Shown here piece by piece: positions 1 to 8,176 of a stretch of 64,000 nucleotides of DNA. Every line of letters starts with the position of its first letter. Positions within the stretch are counted from its first letter, which is position 1. The translations under genes and the position numbers were made by a program. This DNA comes from Dehalococcoidia bacterium (GTDB taxonomy: Bacteria > Chloroflexota > Dehalococcoidia > Tepidiformales > Tepidiformaceae): the NCBI GenBank assembly GCA_020850615.1, contig JADZEI010000018.1:62001-126000 (forward strand), in the 5' to 3' direction. Under the pieces are notes generated by a model. It ran no database searches, was not told the DNA's origin, and worked only from the letters and a program-made list of their open reading frames with translations.

Positions 1-338
1 TCGACGCGCTGGAGCCCCGCGCCGTCGTGCACGGAGAGTTCCTGCCAGCCCGTGGGCGCGACGACGATGTCGCCGGCCGCGAGCCCGGGCGCCCGCGATT
101 CCTCGACCCGGGCGATGCCGGTGCCGCCCATGACGACGCCCGAGACGGGCGCGCCGGCGTAGCTCGCGCTGCCCTGGAGCCCCGCCCGCTGCCCCGCGCC
201 GATGGTGAGCGCGAGCGTGCGGCAGAGCACCTGCCCTTCGCCGGGCGCCAGGGCATCGCCCTCGCGGACCTCGAAGTTCGACGGCTCCAGCGGGCCGGTG
301 GGCACGTTTGCGATGACGACCTGGCGATTGCCGGGCAT
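1..338 (-). CDS. NADP-dependent MDR-family oxidoreductase, N-terminal part (cut by window edge)
   Basis: The reading frame starts at the ATG at 338, right after a strong GAGGAGG ribosome site at about 344-350, and runs off the left edge, so only about 112 residues are seen. They begin MPGNRQVVIANVPTGPLEPS and hold the groups PLEPSNFEV, ALTIGAGQRAGLQG and GVVMGGTGIARVEES, typical of the N-terminal GroES-like half of curA/2-alkenal-reductase-type NADP-dependent medium-chain dehydrogenases/reductases. Such enzymes reduce the double bond of alpha,beta-unsaturated carbonyl compounds with NADPH. The Rossmann half lies outside, so the substrate cannot be judged. It is divergent from the acetoin-type dehydrogenase operon. 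Confidence 0.72.
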   Translation of the reverse strand, partial: MPGNRQVVIANVPTGPLEPSNFEVREGDALAPGEGQVLCRTLALTIGAGQRAGLQGSASYAGAPVSGVVMGGTGIARVEESRAPGLAAGDIVVAPTGWQELSVHDGAGLQRV

Positions 339-529
339 GGGGACCTCCTCGCGGCGGGCGCAGACGCCAGCGCGCGGCGCCGAATCTACGGACTATGGCC
401 GATGGTCGCAAGGGAACGTACCCCGTGGCCGAGACAGTGGCGCCGGTTGTGGCAGAATACGCCCGCCGCCTGCCGGGCTGCCTCACGGCGCCCGCGGCCG
501 TGGACAGCATTCCCTGGAGGCGCTCGGAT

Positions 530-1513
530 ATGGACGTCAACCGGGAGGTCCTGCTGGACCTCCACTATCGCATGTTGCGGATCCGGCTGTTCGAAGAGGA
601 AGCCGGGAAGCTGAGCGAGGCCGGGCGCATCCCGGGCGCGCTCCACCTCTACGTCGGCGAAGAAGCCGTCGCCGCGGGCGTCATGGCCCACCTCACCGAC
701 GCCGACCAGCTCACGAGCACCCATCGCGGCCACGGGCACCTGGTCGCCAAGGGCGGCGACTTCAAGAAGATGTACGCCGAGCTGTTCGGCCGCTCCACCG
801 GCTACTGCAAGGGCAAGGGCGGCAGCATGCACATCGCCGATGTCGACCTCGGCATGCTCGGCGCGAACGGCATCGTCGGAGGCGGGCCACCCATCGCCAT
901 CGGCGCCGCCTTCGCGAACAAGTACCGCGGCACGCGCAACGTGACCGTGTGCTTCTTCGGCGACGGCGCCAGCAACGAGGGCACCTTCCACGAAGCGGCG
1001 AACATGGCCGCGCTCTACCGGCTGCCGGTCGTCTTCGTATGCGAGAACAACGGCTTCGGGGAGTTCACCCCGCAGGCCAAGCACCAGGCCATCCGCGATG
1101 TCGCCGACCGCGCGACCTCATACGGCATGCCCGGGCTCATCGTCGATGGCATGGACGCCGTGGCCGTGTACGAAAGCGCCGGCGAAGCGATCGAGCGTGC
1201 CCGCCGGGGCGAAGGCCCAACCCTGCTCGAAGCCAAGACTTACCGCTTCTTCGACCACGTCGGCGTGCGCGGCATGGGCGTGAGCTACCGCGCCGACGAA
1301 GAAGTGCTCGAATGGCGGAAGCGCGACCCGCTCCTCAGCTTCGAACAGAAGCTCGTCGAGACCGGCGTGACCGACCAGGGCTCGATCAACGCCCTGCGCG
1401 AGCGCGTCCTGTTCGAAATCAACGAGGCGATCACGTTCGCCCAGGAGAGCCCGTTCCCGGACGAGAGCCAGCTCCTCGAAGACGTGTATGCGGTGTCCGG
1501 AGGTGTGCGATGA
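530..1513 (+). CDS. acoA: Thiamine-diphosphate E1 alpha subunit, acetoin dehydrogenase type
   Basis: This is the alpha subunit (327 aa) of the thiamine-diphosphate E1 component of a 2-oxoacid/acetoin dehydrogenase complex. The THRGHGH segment near residue 64, GKGGSMHIAD near 95-104, and the ThDP-magnesium motif from GDGASNEG (144) to ENN (172-174) are all present. I chose the ATG at 530 because CTGGAGG lies about 12 bases upstream and the family starts here; an in-frame ATG at 395 would add 45 residues without family character. The stop overlaps acoB by 4 bp (ATGA). The presence of acoX in the same operon favours acetoin over pyruvate or branched-chain substrates, but that is inferred from context. 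Confidence 0.85.
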   Translation: MDVNREVLLDLHYRMLRIRLFEEEAGKLSEAGRIPGALHLYVGEEAVAAGVMAHLTDADQLTSTHRGHGHLVAKGGDFKKMYAELFGRSTGYCKGKGGSMHIADVDLGMLGANGIVGGGPPIAIGAAFANKYRGTRNVTVCFFGDGASNEGTFHEAANMAALYRLPVVFVCENNGFGEFTPQAKHQAIRDVADRATSYGMPGLIVDGMDAVAVYESAGEAIERARRGEGPTLLEAKTYRFFDHVGVRGMGVSYRADEEVLEWRKRDPLLSFEQKLVETGVTDQGSINALRERVLFEINEAITFAQESPFPDESQLLEDVYAVSGGVR

Positions 1514-2517
1514 CGACCGCGGAAGCCCCAGCGGCGCGCGAAATCCCCTACGTCTCGGCGGTGAACGAGGCCATCCGCCAGCTCATGGAAGCCGACCCCG
1601 ATGTCTTCATAGCCGGTGAGGACGTTGCCGGCTATGGCGGCGTCTTCGGCGTCTCGCGCGGGCTCCTCGGGGAGTTCGGCGAACGGCGCGTGGTCGACAC
1701 ACCCATCAGCGAGTCCGCCATCGTCGGGCTCGGCGTGGGCGCCGCCGCGGCCGGGCTGCGGCCCATCATCGACATTATGTTCATGGACTTCATGGGCGTC
1801 TGCATGGACGAAGTCGTGAACCAGATGGCGAAGATGCGCTACATGTTCGGCGGCAAGGCACGCCTGCCGCTGACGCTCCACACCATGGCCGGCGGCGGCA
1901 TGAACATGGCCGCCCAGCACAGCCAGTGCCTCGAGGCGTGGTTCTGCCACATCCCCGGGCTCAAGGTGGTCATGCCCTCCGGTGCCTACGAAGCCAAGGG
2001 CCTCATGGTCGCGGCCGTCCGGGATGACAACCCCGTGATCGTCGTGAACAACAAGCTCTCGCTCGGCATGAAGGCGCACGTGCCGGAGGAGCTCTACGAG
2101 ATCCCGCTCGGCAAGGCCAACATCGTCCGGCCGGGCACGAACTTCACCATCGTCGCCACCGGCCGCATGGTCCACGAGAGCGTCCGCGCCGCCGAGATGC
2201 TCACCGCCGACGGCCTCGATGTCGAGGTCATCGACCCGCGGACCCTGCAGCCGTTCGACACCGAGACGTGCGTCGAGTCGGTGCGGAAGACGCACCGCGC
2301 CCTCGTGGCCCACGAAGCGGTGCGCTTCGGTGGCATCGGCGCCGAGTTCGCCGCCCAGATCCAGGAGGAGGCGTTCGACTACCTCGACGCGCCGGTCGGC
2401 CGCGTCGGTGCGCCGTTCGCCCCCGTGCCGTTCAGCCCCGCGCTCGAAAAGCACTACATCCCGACGGCGGACACAATCGCGGCCGAGGTGCGGCGCCTGC
2501 TCGGGAAGCAGGGCTGA
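1510..2517 (+). CDS. acoB: Thiamine-diphosphate E1 beta subunit, acetoin dehydrogenase type
   Basis: This 335-aa protein is the transketolase-like beta subunit that completes the alpha2beta2 E1 active site. Visible family features are VNEAIRQLMEADPDVFIAGE, the VVDTPISESAIVGLGVGAA block and the C-terminal transketolase domain with VEVIDPRTLQPFDTET. Its ATG is embedded in the acoA stop as ATGA, indicating translational coupling and one transcript. The length is normal for PdhB/AcoB proteins (about 325-340 aa). Which 2-oxo compound is decarboxylated cannot be read from the sequence; the neighbouring AcoX-like gene is the reason for the acetoin assignment. Confidence 0.85.
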   Translation: MTTAEAPAAREIPYVSAVNEAIRQLMEADPDVFIAGEDVAGYGGVFGVSRGLLGEFGERRVVDTPISESAIVGLGVGAAAAGLRPIIDIMFMDFMGVCMDEVVNQMAKMRYMFGGKARLPLTLHTMAGGGMNMAAQHSQCLEAWFCHIPGLKVVMPSGAYEAKGLMVAAVRDDNPVIVVNNKLSLGMKAHVPEELYEIPLGKANIVRPGTNFTIVATGRMVHESVRAAEMLTADGLDVEVIDPRTLQPFDTETCVESVRKTHRALVAHEAVRFGGIGAEFAAQIQEEAFDYLDAPVGRVGAPFAPVPFSPALEKHYIPTADTIAAEVRRLLGKQG

Positions 2518-2522
2518 CGGCG

Positions 2523-3533
2523 GTGGGGATCGGCCTCATCGGCATCGTCGCGAACCCGGCGTCCGGCAAGGACATCCGCCGGCTGGTCGCGCACGCCTCC
2601 GTCTTCGACAACAACGAGAAGCGGAACATGGTCCGCCGCGCGCTGCTCGGGGCGATCGGCGCGGGCGCGACCGAGTTCATCGGCATGCCCACGCCGGCGC
2701 GCCTGGTCGAGGACGCGTTCGAAGGGCTGGAGGACCGCGCTACGCTCCGCCTGGCGGAGGTGCCCGGCACCGCCAGCCAGCTCGACACCACCCGCGCAGC
2801 GATGCAGATGCGCGACGCCAGCTGCGCGGTCGTGCTCACCTTCGGCGGCGACGGCACGAACCGGGCGTTCGCGAAGGGCTGGCTCGGCGCGCCGCTCATC
2901 CCTGTCTCCACCGGCACGAACAATGTCTTCCCCCGGATGATGGAGGCCACGGTCGCCGGAGCCGCCGCGGGGCTCATCGCGACCGGCGCGGTGGCGGCGG
3001 ACGAAGTGAGCCGCCCGTCGAAGCGGATCCAGGTGCGCCTCGCGGACGGCCGCGAGGATGTCGCGCTCATCGACGCGGTCCACCTTGACGAGCGGTTCAT
3101 CGGCGCGCGCGCCGTCTGGGTCGCGGAGACGATCCGCACGTTCGTCCTGGCGCGCGCGGAGCCGGACGTGGTCGGCCTCTCGGCCGTCGGCGGGCTGCTC
3201 CACCCGGTCAGCGACGACGCGGACGAGGGGCTGCTGGTCGAAGCCGGCGAGGGCGGCGGTGGTGTGCGGGCGCCCATCGCCCCGGGGCTCTACTCGGATG
3301 TGCCGATCCGGCGCAGCGCTGTGCTCGCGCTCGGCGAGCCGGTCACGGTGCCCGGCCCTGGAACGATCGCGCTCGACGGCGAGCGGGAAGTGGTGCTCAA
3401 GCCGGGCGAGACGGCCGAGCTCCGCGTGCTGCGCGACGGGCCCTGCGTCATCGCTGTGCCCGCGACGCTTCGGCTCGGGGCCTGCCGCGGCGTGTTCATG
3501 ATTCGCAACGAAGGGGCGTCGGATGGCGACTGA
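2523..3533 (+). CDS. acoX: AcoX-like ATP-NAD kinase family protein
   Basis: This 336-aa protein belongs to the ATP-NAD/AcoX kinase family (COG3199). It begins GIGLIGIVANPASGKDIRRL and carries the nucleotide-binding GGDGTNR motif at residues 108-114, as in NAD kinases and diacylglycerol kinases. AcoX genes occur in acetoin catabolic operons; the enzymatic role in acetoin use is not well defined. The start is taken as the GTG at 2523, six bases after the acoB stop, where the family homology begins; the frame stays open upstream only as an overlap with acoB. The stop overlaps the E2 gene by 11 bp. Its position between E1 beta and E2 is the best evidence that this complex is acetoin-type. Confidence 0.8.
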   Translation: MGIGLIGIVANPASGKDIRRLVAHASVFDNNEKRNMVRRALLGAIGAGATEFIGMPTPARLVEDAFEGLEDRATLRLAEVPGTASQLDTTRAAMQMRDASCAVVLTFGGDGTNRAFAKGWLGAPLIPVSTGTNNVFPRMMEATVAGAAAGLIATGAVAADEVSRPSKRIQVRLADGREDVALIDAVHLDERFIGARAVWVAETIRTFVLARAEPDVVGLSAVGGLLHPVSDDADEGLLVEAGEGGGGVRAPIAPGLYSDVPIRRSAVLALGEPVTVPGPGTIALDGEREVVLKPGETAELRVLRDGPCVIAVPATLRLGACRGVFMIRNEGASDGD

Positions 3534-4935
3534 GGTGTTGATCCCGAAGCTCGGGATGACGATGACCGAAGGCACGGTCGCGGAGTGGCTCATCCCGGAT
3601 GGCGGCCACGCCGAGGCCGGCGAAATCGTCTTCCGGCTCGAAACGGAGAAGATCGAGTTCCAGGTCGAGGCCGAGGCCGCCGGCACGGTGCGTCACCTGG
3701 TGCCCGCGGGCACCACGCTCGAACCCGGCACGGTCGTGGCTTACATCCTCGCCGAGGGCGAGGCGCTCCCGGCGGGCGCCGGCGCTGCGCCAGCAGCTGC
3801 TCCCGCGGCAGCCGCTCCGCCGCCTGCCACCGCAGCCACGCCCCAGGCGGCGGCACCGACCAGCGGCGAGCTCTCCGCCACGCCGATCGCGCGGCGCCTC
3901 GCCCGCGAGGCCGGTATCGAGCTCGCCGCGATCCAGGGAACCGGCCCGGGCGGCCGGATCGTCGAAGCCGACGTGCGCGCGGCCATCGCCGCGCCGAAGC
4001 CCGCCGTGGCTCCGCGCCCCGCGCCACAGGCCGCGCCCGGCCGCGAAGCTCCCGCCTCGCCGCTCGCCCGCAAGCGCGCGGAAGCGCTCGGCGTGGACCT
4101 TGCCACCGTCACCGGGACCGGCCCGGGTGGCCGCATCACGGTCGAAGACGTAGAGGCGGCGCATTCCGCACCCGCTCCAGTCCCTGCTCCGGCGGCGCCG
4201 CGCGTGACCGCTCCGCCGGCGGGCGGCGACTGGGCGCCCGCGCCGGCACCTGGCCAGGTCATCCCGGTGCGCGGGATGCGCAAGGCCATCGCCACCCGCA
4301 TGTACGCCAGCCTCCAGGAGTCGGCGCAGCTCACCATGGGCATGGACGTCGAGATGGACGAGGCCATCAGGCTGCGCACCCAGCTCGTCGAGGAATGGTC
4401 GTCCGATGGCGTGCGCGTCACCTACACCGACCTCGTGATCCGGGCGGCCGCGAAGGCACTGCAACGCCACCCCAACCTGAACGCCCGCTACAGCCCCGAA
4501 GCGATCACGCTCGAAGCCGATGTGCACATGGGCATGGCGGTCGCCCTCGACGACGGGCTCGTCGTGCCCGTGATCCGCAACGCCGGCGTCCTGCCGCTCA
4601 AGGAGATCTCCCGCGAGTCCTCGCGCGTGGCCGCCGCCGCACGCGAAGGCAAGCTCGGGATGGATGAGATGAGCGGCAGCACCTTCACGATCACCGCGCT
4701 CGGTGCGTCCGGCGTCGACTTCTTCACGCCGATCATCAACCCACCCAACGTCGCGATCCTCGGCGTCGGTCAGATCCGCGACGGGGTCGGCTGGGACGGT
4801 GACCGCCCGGTGCGGCGCCGCGTGCTCACCCTGAGCCTGACGATCGACCATCGCGCGGTCGACGGTGCCCCGGGGGCGATGTTCCTCGCGGAAGTGCGCG
4901 ACCTGCTCCAGGCTCCCTACCGGCTGCTCGTCTGA
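3523..4935 (+). CDS. acoC: Dihydrolipoamide acyltransferase (E2) with two peripheral-subunit-binding domains
   Basis: This is the E2 core of the complex (470 aa). Residues 1-80 form one lipoyl domain with the lipoylated Lys43 in LETEKIEF. An Ala/Pro-rich linker leads to a peripheral-subunit-binding domain at about 119-155, then a second linker and a second such domain at about 178-213; both contain GTGPGGRI. The chloramphenicol-acetyltransferase-like catalytic domain occupies about 245-470 and ends with the active-site motif DHRAVDG (His443, Asp447). Two binding domains in one chain is unusual, since E2 proteins normally have one. The gene overlaps acoX by 11 bp and its stop overlaps the E3 start (TGATG). 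Confidence 0.87.
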   Translation: MATEVLIPKLGMTMTEGTVAEWLIPDGGHAEAGEIVFRLETEKIEFQVEAEAAGTVRHLVPAGTTLEPGTVVAYILAEGEALPAGAGAAPAAAPAAAAPPPATAATPQAAAPTSGELSATPIARRLAREAGIELAAIQGTGPGGRIVEADVRAAIAAPKPAVAPRPAPQAAPGREAPASPLARKRAEALGVDLATVTGTGPGGRITVEDVEAAHSAPAPVPAPAAPRVTAPPAGGDWAPAPAPGQVIPVRGMRKAIATRMYASLQESAQLTMGMDVEMDEAIRLRTQLVEEWSSDGVRVTYTDLVIRAAAKALQRHPNLNARYSPEAITLEADVHMGMAVALDDGLVVPVIRNAGVLPLKEISRESSRVAAAAREGKLGMDEMSGSTFTITALGASGVDFFTPIINPPNVAILGVGQIRDGVGWDGDRPVRRRVLTLSLTIDHRAVDGAPGAMFLAEVRDLLQAPYRLLV

Positions 4936-6290
4936 TGGAGAGCTACGACGTCGCGGTAATCGGCGGCGGCCCGGCCGGTTACGCGGCCGCGCTGCGCGCC
5001 GCCGCGCTCGGCGCCCGCGTGGCCCTGGTCGAAGCGGAGAAGCCGGGTGGCGCCTGCGTCCACCACACGTGCATCCCGACGAACATCATGCTCGGCGCCG
5101 CCCACACCCACATGGAGGCGCGCGAGCTCGACGTGATGGGCGTGTTCCAGGCCGGCGAGAAGTTCAACCTCGCCCGCAGCGCAGCCCGCAAGGACGCGCT
5201 CGTCCGGAAGATGGCCGACGGCATCGCCGCGGCCCTCCGGATGCGGAAGGTCGTCCTCATCGGCGGCCGCGCCTCGTTCCTGGGCGCACACACGCTCGCC
5301 GTGACCGGCGCCGGCGAGGCCTGGGCCGACGCGATCATCGTTGCCACCGGCTCCCGCTGGGAGGTCCCGTCCATCCCGGGCGTCCACGCCGACCGCGTGC
5401 TCACGGTCGACCAGGTGCAGGCCTTGCCCGAACCGCCGGCCTCCGCGCTCGTGCTGGCCGACGGCCCCGCCGATACCGCGTTCGGCGTCGAATACGCCAC
5501 GCTGCTCGCGCTCGGCGACACGGAGGTCACCGTCGCGACCGCGCGCGAACGCCTGCTCCCCGGCCTGGACCCGCTGATCGAAGCCATCGCCGTCCAGTCG
5601 CTCACTGACCTCGGCGTGGCGGTGCACACCGGCGCGACCGTCGAGGGCCGGGACTGGCAGCTCGCGACCGTGCGCTCAGCCGCCGGCGAGGCCGTGGTCG
5701 CGGCGGAGGTCATCGTCGCCGCCGACCCGCGCGTACCGGCGCTCGCGTCGCTGAACCTCGCCGCGGCGGGCGTCCAGTCCGGCACGACCATCGCGGTCGA
5801 CGGCTCCTGCCGAACGAACGTGGCGCACATCTTCGCCGCCGGCGACGTCACGGGCGGGGCGATGCTCACGAACGCCGCCTCGCACATGGGCGAAGTCGCG
5901 GGCGCGAACGCGGCTGGCGGCGACGAGCGCACGGCGCTGAAATACGTGCCCCACCTGCTCCACACCGTCCCCGAAGTGGCCTGGATCGGGCTCACGGAGG
6001 AGCGGGCCCGTGCGCAGGGTCGCGACATCGCGACCGGCACCTTCGACCTCGGCTACAACGCCCGCGCGATCACCCTTGGGGCGCGCGAAGGGCTGGTCAA
6101 GGTCGTCGTGGACCGCGCCACCGGCGAGCTCGCCGGGGTCCACGCAGCCGGCCCCGACGCCGCCGAGCTCCTCGCGGTCGCAGCCACGGTCATGCAGGCC
6201 GAGATCCCCGCCGAGAACCTCGCCTCGCTCGTCGCCTGGCACCCGAGCATCGCCGAAGGCCTGGTCGAAGCGGTCCGCCGCACGCTCTGA
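4935..6290 (+). CDS. Dihydrolipoamide dehydrogenase-like flavoprotein (E3)
   Basis: This 451-aa pyridine-nucleotide-disulfide oxidoreductase should reoxidise the dihydrolipoyl groups of the adjacent E2 with NAD+. It starts with the FAD-binding VIGGGPAGYAAALRAA motif and has the redox pair Cys41 and Cys46 in GGACVHHTCIPTN; the usual Lys after CIPS is Asn here. FAADDVTGG-like sequence (FAAGDVTGGAML) closes the FAD domain, and the C-terminal dimer domain supplies the catalytic His436-Glu441 pair in WHPSIAEGL. The NAD-binding glycine motif (ALVLADGPADTAFGVEYA) is degenerate compared with well-studied E3 proteins, so cofactor preference is uncertain. It is the last gene of the operon, joined to acoC by TGATG. 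Confidence 0.82.
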   Translation: MESYDVAVIGGGPAGYAAALRAAALGARVALVEAEKPGGACVHHTCIPTNIMLGAAHTHMEARELDVMGVFQAGEKFNLARSAARKDALVRKMADGIAAALRMRKVVLIGGRASFLGAHTLAVTGAGEAWADAIIVATGSRWEVPSIPGVHADRVLTVDQVQALPEPPASALVLADGPADTAFGVEYATLLALGDTEVTVATARERLLPGLDPLIEAIAVQSLTDLGVAVHTGATVEGRDWQLATVRSAAGEAVVAAEVIVAADPRVPALASLNLAAAGVQSGTTIAVDGSCRTNVAHIFAAGDVTGGAMLTNAASHMGEVAGANAAGGDERTALKYVPHLLHTVPEVAWIGLTEERARAQGRDIATGTFDLGYNARAITLGAREGLVKVVVDRATGELAGVHAAGPDAAELLAVAATVMQAEIPAENLASLVAWHPSIAEGLVEAVRRTL

Positions 6291-6330
6291 CGGCGACGAG
6301 CTGACTCTGTCTCGGACACGAAGCAGCAGT

Positions 6331-6432
6331 TCCCCTCTCCCTCGGGGAGAGGGGTTAGGGGTGAGGGTGCGTGGCGGCTTGGCAAGTCCGGTCGCTGGGG
6401 GCGCGCCGTCCCTCACCCCGACCCTCTCCCAG
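6331..6432. repeat. Interspersed palindromic repeat (long imperfect inverted repeat)
   Basis: Two related arms, about gagaggggttaggggtgagg near 6345-6366 and cctcaccccgaccctctccc near 6412-6430, are reverse complements with a few mismatches and enclose a GC-rich loop. The left arm is itself preceded by a small CTCTCCCTCGGGGAGAG hairpin. Elements of this CCCTCACCC-type are scattered in many genomes as non-coding REP-like or miniature elements. It lies in the intergenic space between converging operons. No second copy was noticed in this window. Confidence 0.6.
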
Positions 6433-6475
6433 AGGGAGAGATTGCGCGGCCGTAGGCCGCACGAGGGATGAAAAC

Positions 6476-6501
6476 GCGCTCTGGCGATCCCGCCAGAGCG
6501 C
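6476..6501. terminator. Perfect 11-bp hairpin, probable bidirectional terminator
   Basis: GCGCTCTGGCG (6476-6486) and CGCCAGAGCGC (6491-6501) form a perfect 11-bp stem around the 4-base loop ATCC. It sits between the end of the E3 gene (6290) and the end of the oppositely oriented carboxyltransferase gene (6532), where a shared terminator is expected. AAAA at 6471-6474 would give a U-run only for minus-strand transcripts. Confidence 0.65.
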
Positions 6502-6531
6502 ATGTTCAAGGCAGGGAGGTGGCCGGGGCTA

Positions 6532-8073
6532 CTAGGGCCGCACGCCCGGGTACGACTTCGGACCCGCCGGGCGCGGCATGTTCCGGATCGCCACCTCGAG
6601 GTGCCGGATGATCAGGCGGCGCGTATCGCGCGGGTCGATGATCTCCTCGACCCCGAACGCGTCCGCCGTCGCGAACGGCGAGCGCAGCCGGAGCAGCCGC
6701 TCCTCGAGCTCCTTGCGGCGGGCCGCCGGGTCGGGTGCGTTCTCGATTTCGCGCCGGAAGGCCGCATCCACGCCGCCTTCGATCGGCAGCGAGCCCCACT
6801 CGCCGGAGGGCCAGGCGAGGCGCAGGTTCAGCCCCGAAGCGCGGCTCGTGGCATTGCCGGCGAGCCCGTAGCACTTCCGGACGACCACGGTGACCATCGG
6901 CACCGTCGCCTTGTAGGCCATCCAGAAGGCGCGGACGCCCCGGCGCAGCGCCCCGCTCTTCTCGGCGCCGGGCCCAATCATCACGCCCGGTACGTCGGCG
7001 AAGTTGATCAGCGGCAGGTTGAAGAAGTCGCACATCTCGATGAAGTGCGTCTGCTTGTCCGCTGCCGGGCCATCGATCGCGCCGCCAATCCACTTCGGGT
7101 CGTTCGCCAGCACACCGACCGCGTGGCCGTTCATCCGGGCGAACCCGACGACCGCCGAGCGCCCGTACCGCGGCTGGATTTCGAAGAAATCGCCGTCGTC
7201 GACGACGTGCGCGATCAGCTTGCGCACGTCGTACGGGCGGTTGCGCGATTCGGGCACGATCGACGCCAGCTCCTCGGCGCGGCGGTCCGGCGAATCCGTG
7301 GGCTCCTTGTACGGCGGCAGCTCGCACGCGTTCGCGGGAAGGAAGCTCAGGAACCGGCGCACCTGCGCGAAGCAGTCCGCCTCCGTCGGCGCGTCGTTAT
7401 GCGCGACGCCGCTCTGGTCGACGTGGATCGCTGCACCGCCCAGGTCTTCCTTGCTGATGTCGAGCCCAATCGCGCGCTTCACGACCGGCGGTCCCGCGGC
7501 GAAGAGCTGCCCCTGCCCGCGGACCATGCAGAGGAAGTGCGACAGCATCGCGTCGACCGCGGGCGCCCCGGCCGCGGGCCCAACGCACGCCCCGACCACC
7601 GGGACTTCCGAGAGCAGGTCGATGGGAAGCGACCAGTCGGACGAGTTCGCCAGGTAGGTGTGGCCGAGCTCCTCGACCTGCTGGATGTCGGCGCCGGCGC
7701 CTTCGAGGAATCGGATCAGCGGCACTCGATAGTGCCGCGCCATCTTCTCGGCGAAGCGCTGCTTCGGGCGGCCACCGGTCCCCCGGACCGTGCGGTCCTC
7801 GCCGCCGATGACCACATCGCGCCCGTCGATCTGCGCCAGGCCTATGATGTACCCCGAGGGCTTGAAGTCCTCGAGGATGCCGTCGATGTAGGTGGACTTG
7901 CCCGCGAGGCCGCCGACTTCGAGGAACGACCCCGGGTCGACAAGCAGGTCGACCCGCTCGCGGATGGTCAGCCGGCCGGCGTCGTGCTGTTGCTGGACCC
8001 GCTCGGGGCCGCCCATGTGCAGCGCCAGCTCCTGCCGGCGGCGGATCTCCTCAATCGCCTTTTCCCATCCCAT
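6532..8073 (-). CDS. Acyl-CoA carboxylase beta (carboxyltransferase) subunit, PccB family
   Basis: This 513-aa protein is a biotin-dependent carboxyltransferase of the propionyl-/methylmalonyl-CoA type. The family start (GWEKAIEEIRRRQ, then GRLTIRERVDLLVDPGSFLE) follows the ATG at 8073, preceded by GAGGTGAC. The crotonase-like N and C halves include EDRTVRGTGG, ISKEDLGGAAIH and FADVPGVMIG, and the end EEIIDPRDTRRLI is typical. It would transfer CO2 between carboxybiotin and an acyl-CoA. No biotin carboxylase gene is in the window; the 69-residue biotin carrier at 27936 is the only visible partner. It is the last gene of module A, 103 bases after the CoA-transferase pair. Confidence 0.85.
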   Translation of the reverse strand: MGWEKAIEEIRRRQELALHMGGPERVQQQHDAGRLTIRERVDLLVDPGSFLEVGGLAGKSTYIDGILEDFKPSGYIIGLAQIDGRDVVIGGEDRTVRGTGGRPKQRFAEKMARHYRVPLIRFLEGAGADIQQVEELGHTYLANSSDWSLPIDLLSEVPVVGACVGPAAGAPAVDAMLSHFLCMVRGQGQLFAAGPPVVKRAIGLDISKEDLGGAAIHVDQSGVAHNDAPTEADCFAQVRRFLSFLPANACELPPYKEPTDSPDRRAEELASIVPESRNRPYDVRKLIAHVVDDGDFFEIQPRYGRSAVVGFARMNGHAVGVLANDPKWIGGAIDGPAADKQTHFIEMCDFFNLPLINFADVPGVMIGPGAEKSGALRRGVRAFWMAYKATVPMVTVVVRKCYGLAGNATSRASGLNLRLAWPSGEWGSLPIEGGVDAAFRREIENAPDPAARRKELEERLLRLRSPFATADAFGVEEIIDPRDTRRLIIRHLEVAIRNMPRPAGPKSYPGVRP

Positions 8074-8176
8074 CGATGTCACCTCATCCCAGGTTCTCGC
8101 GGCGAGCCGCGGTCGCACACGCGGCGCGGTTGCCCGCGGCCACGGTTTCGTTCGTAGCGTGCCTTCGCGGCGAAGG

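Noticed and set aside
202-1509. Upstream extension of acoB through acoA in another frame
   Set aside because: The translation before ATG 1510 is Arg-rich and lacks family similarity, while acoA is convincingly coded in a different frame.
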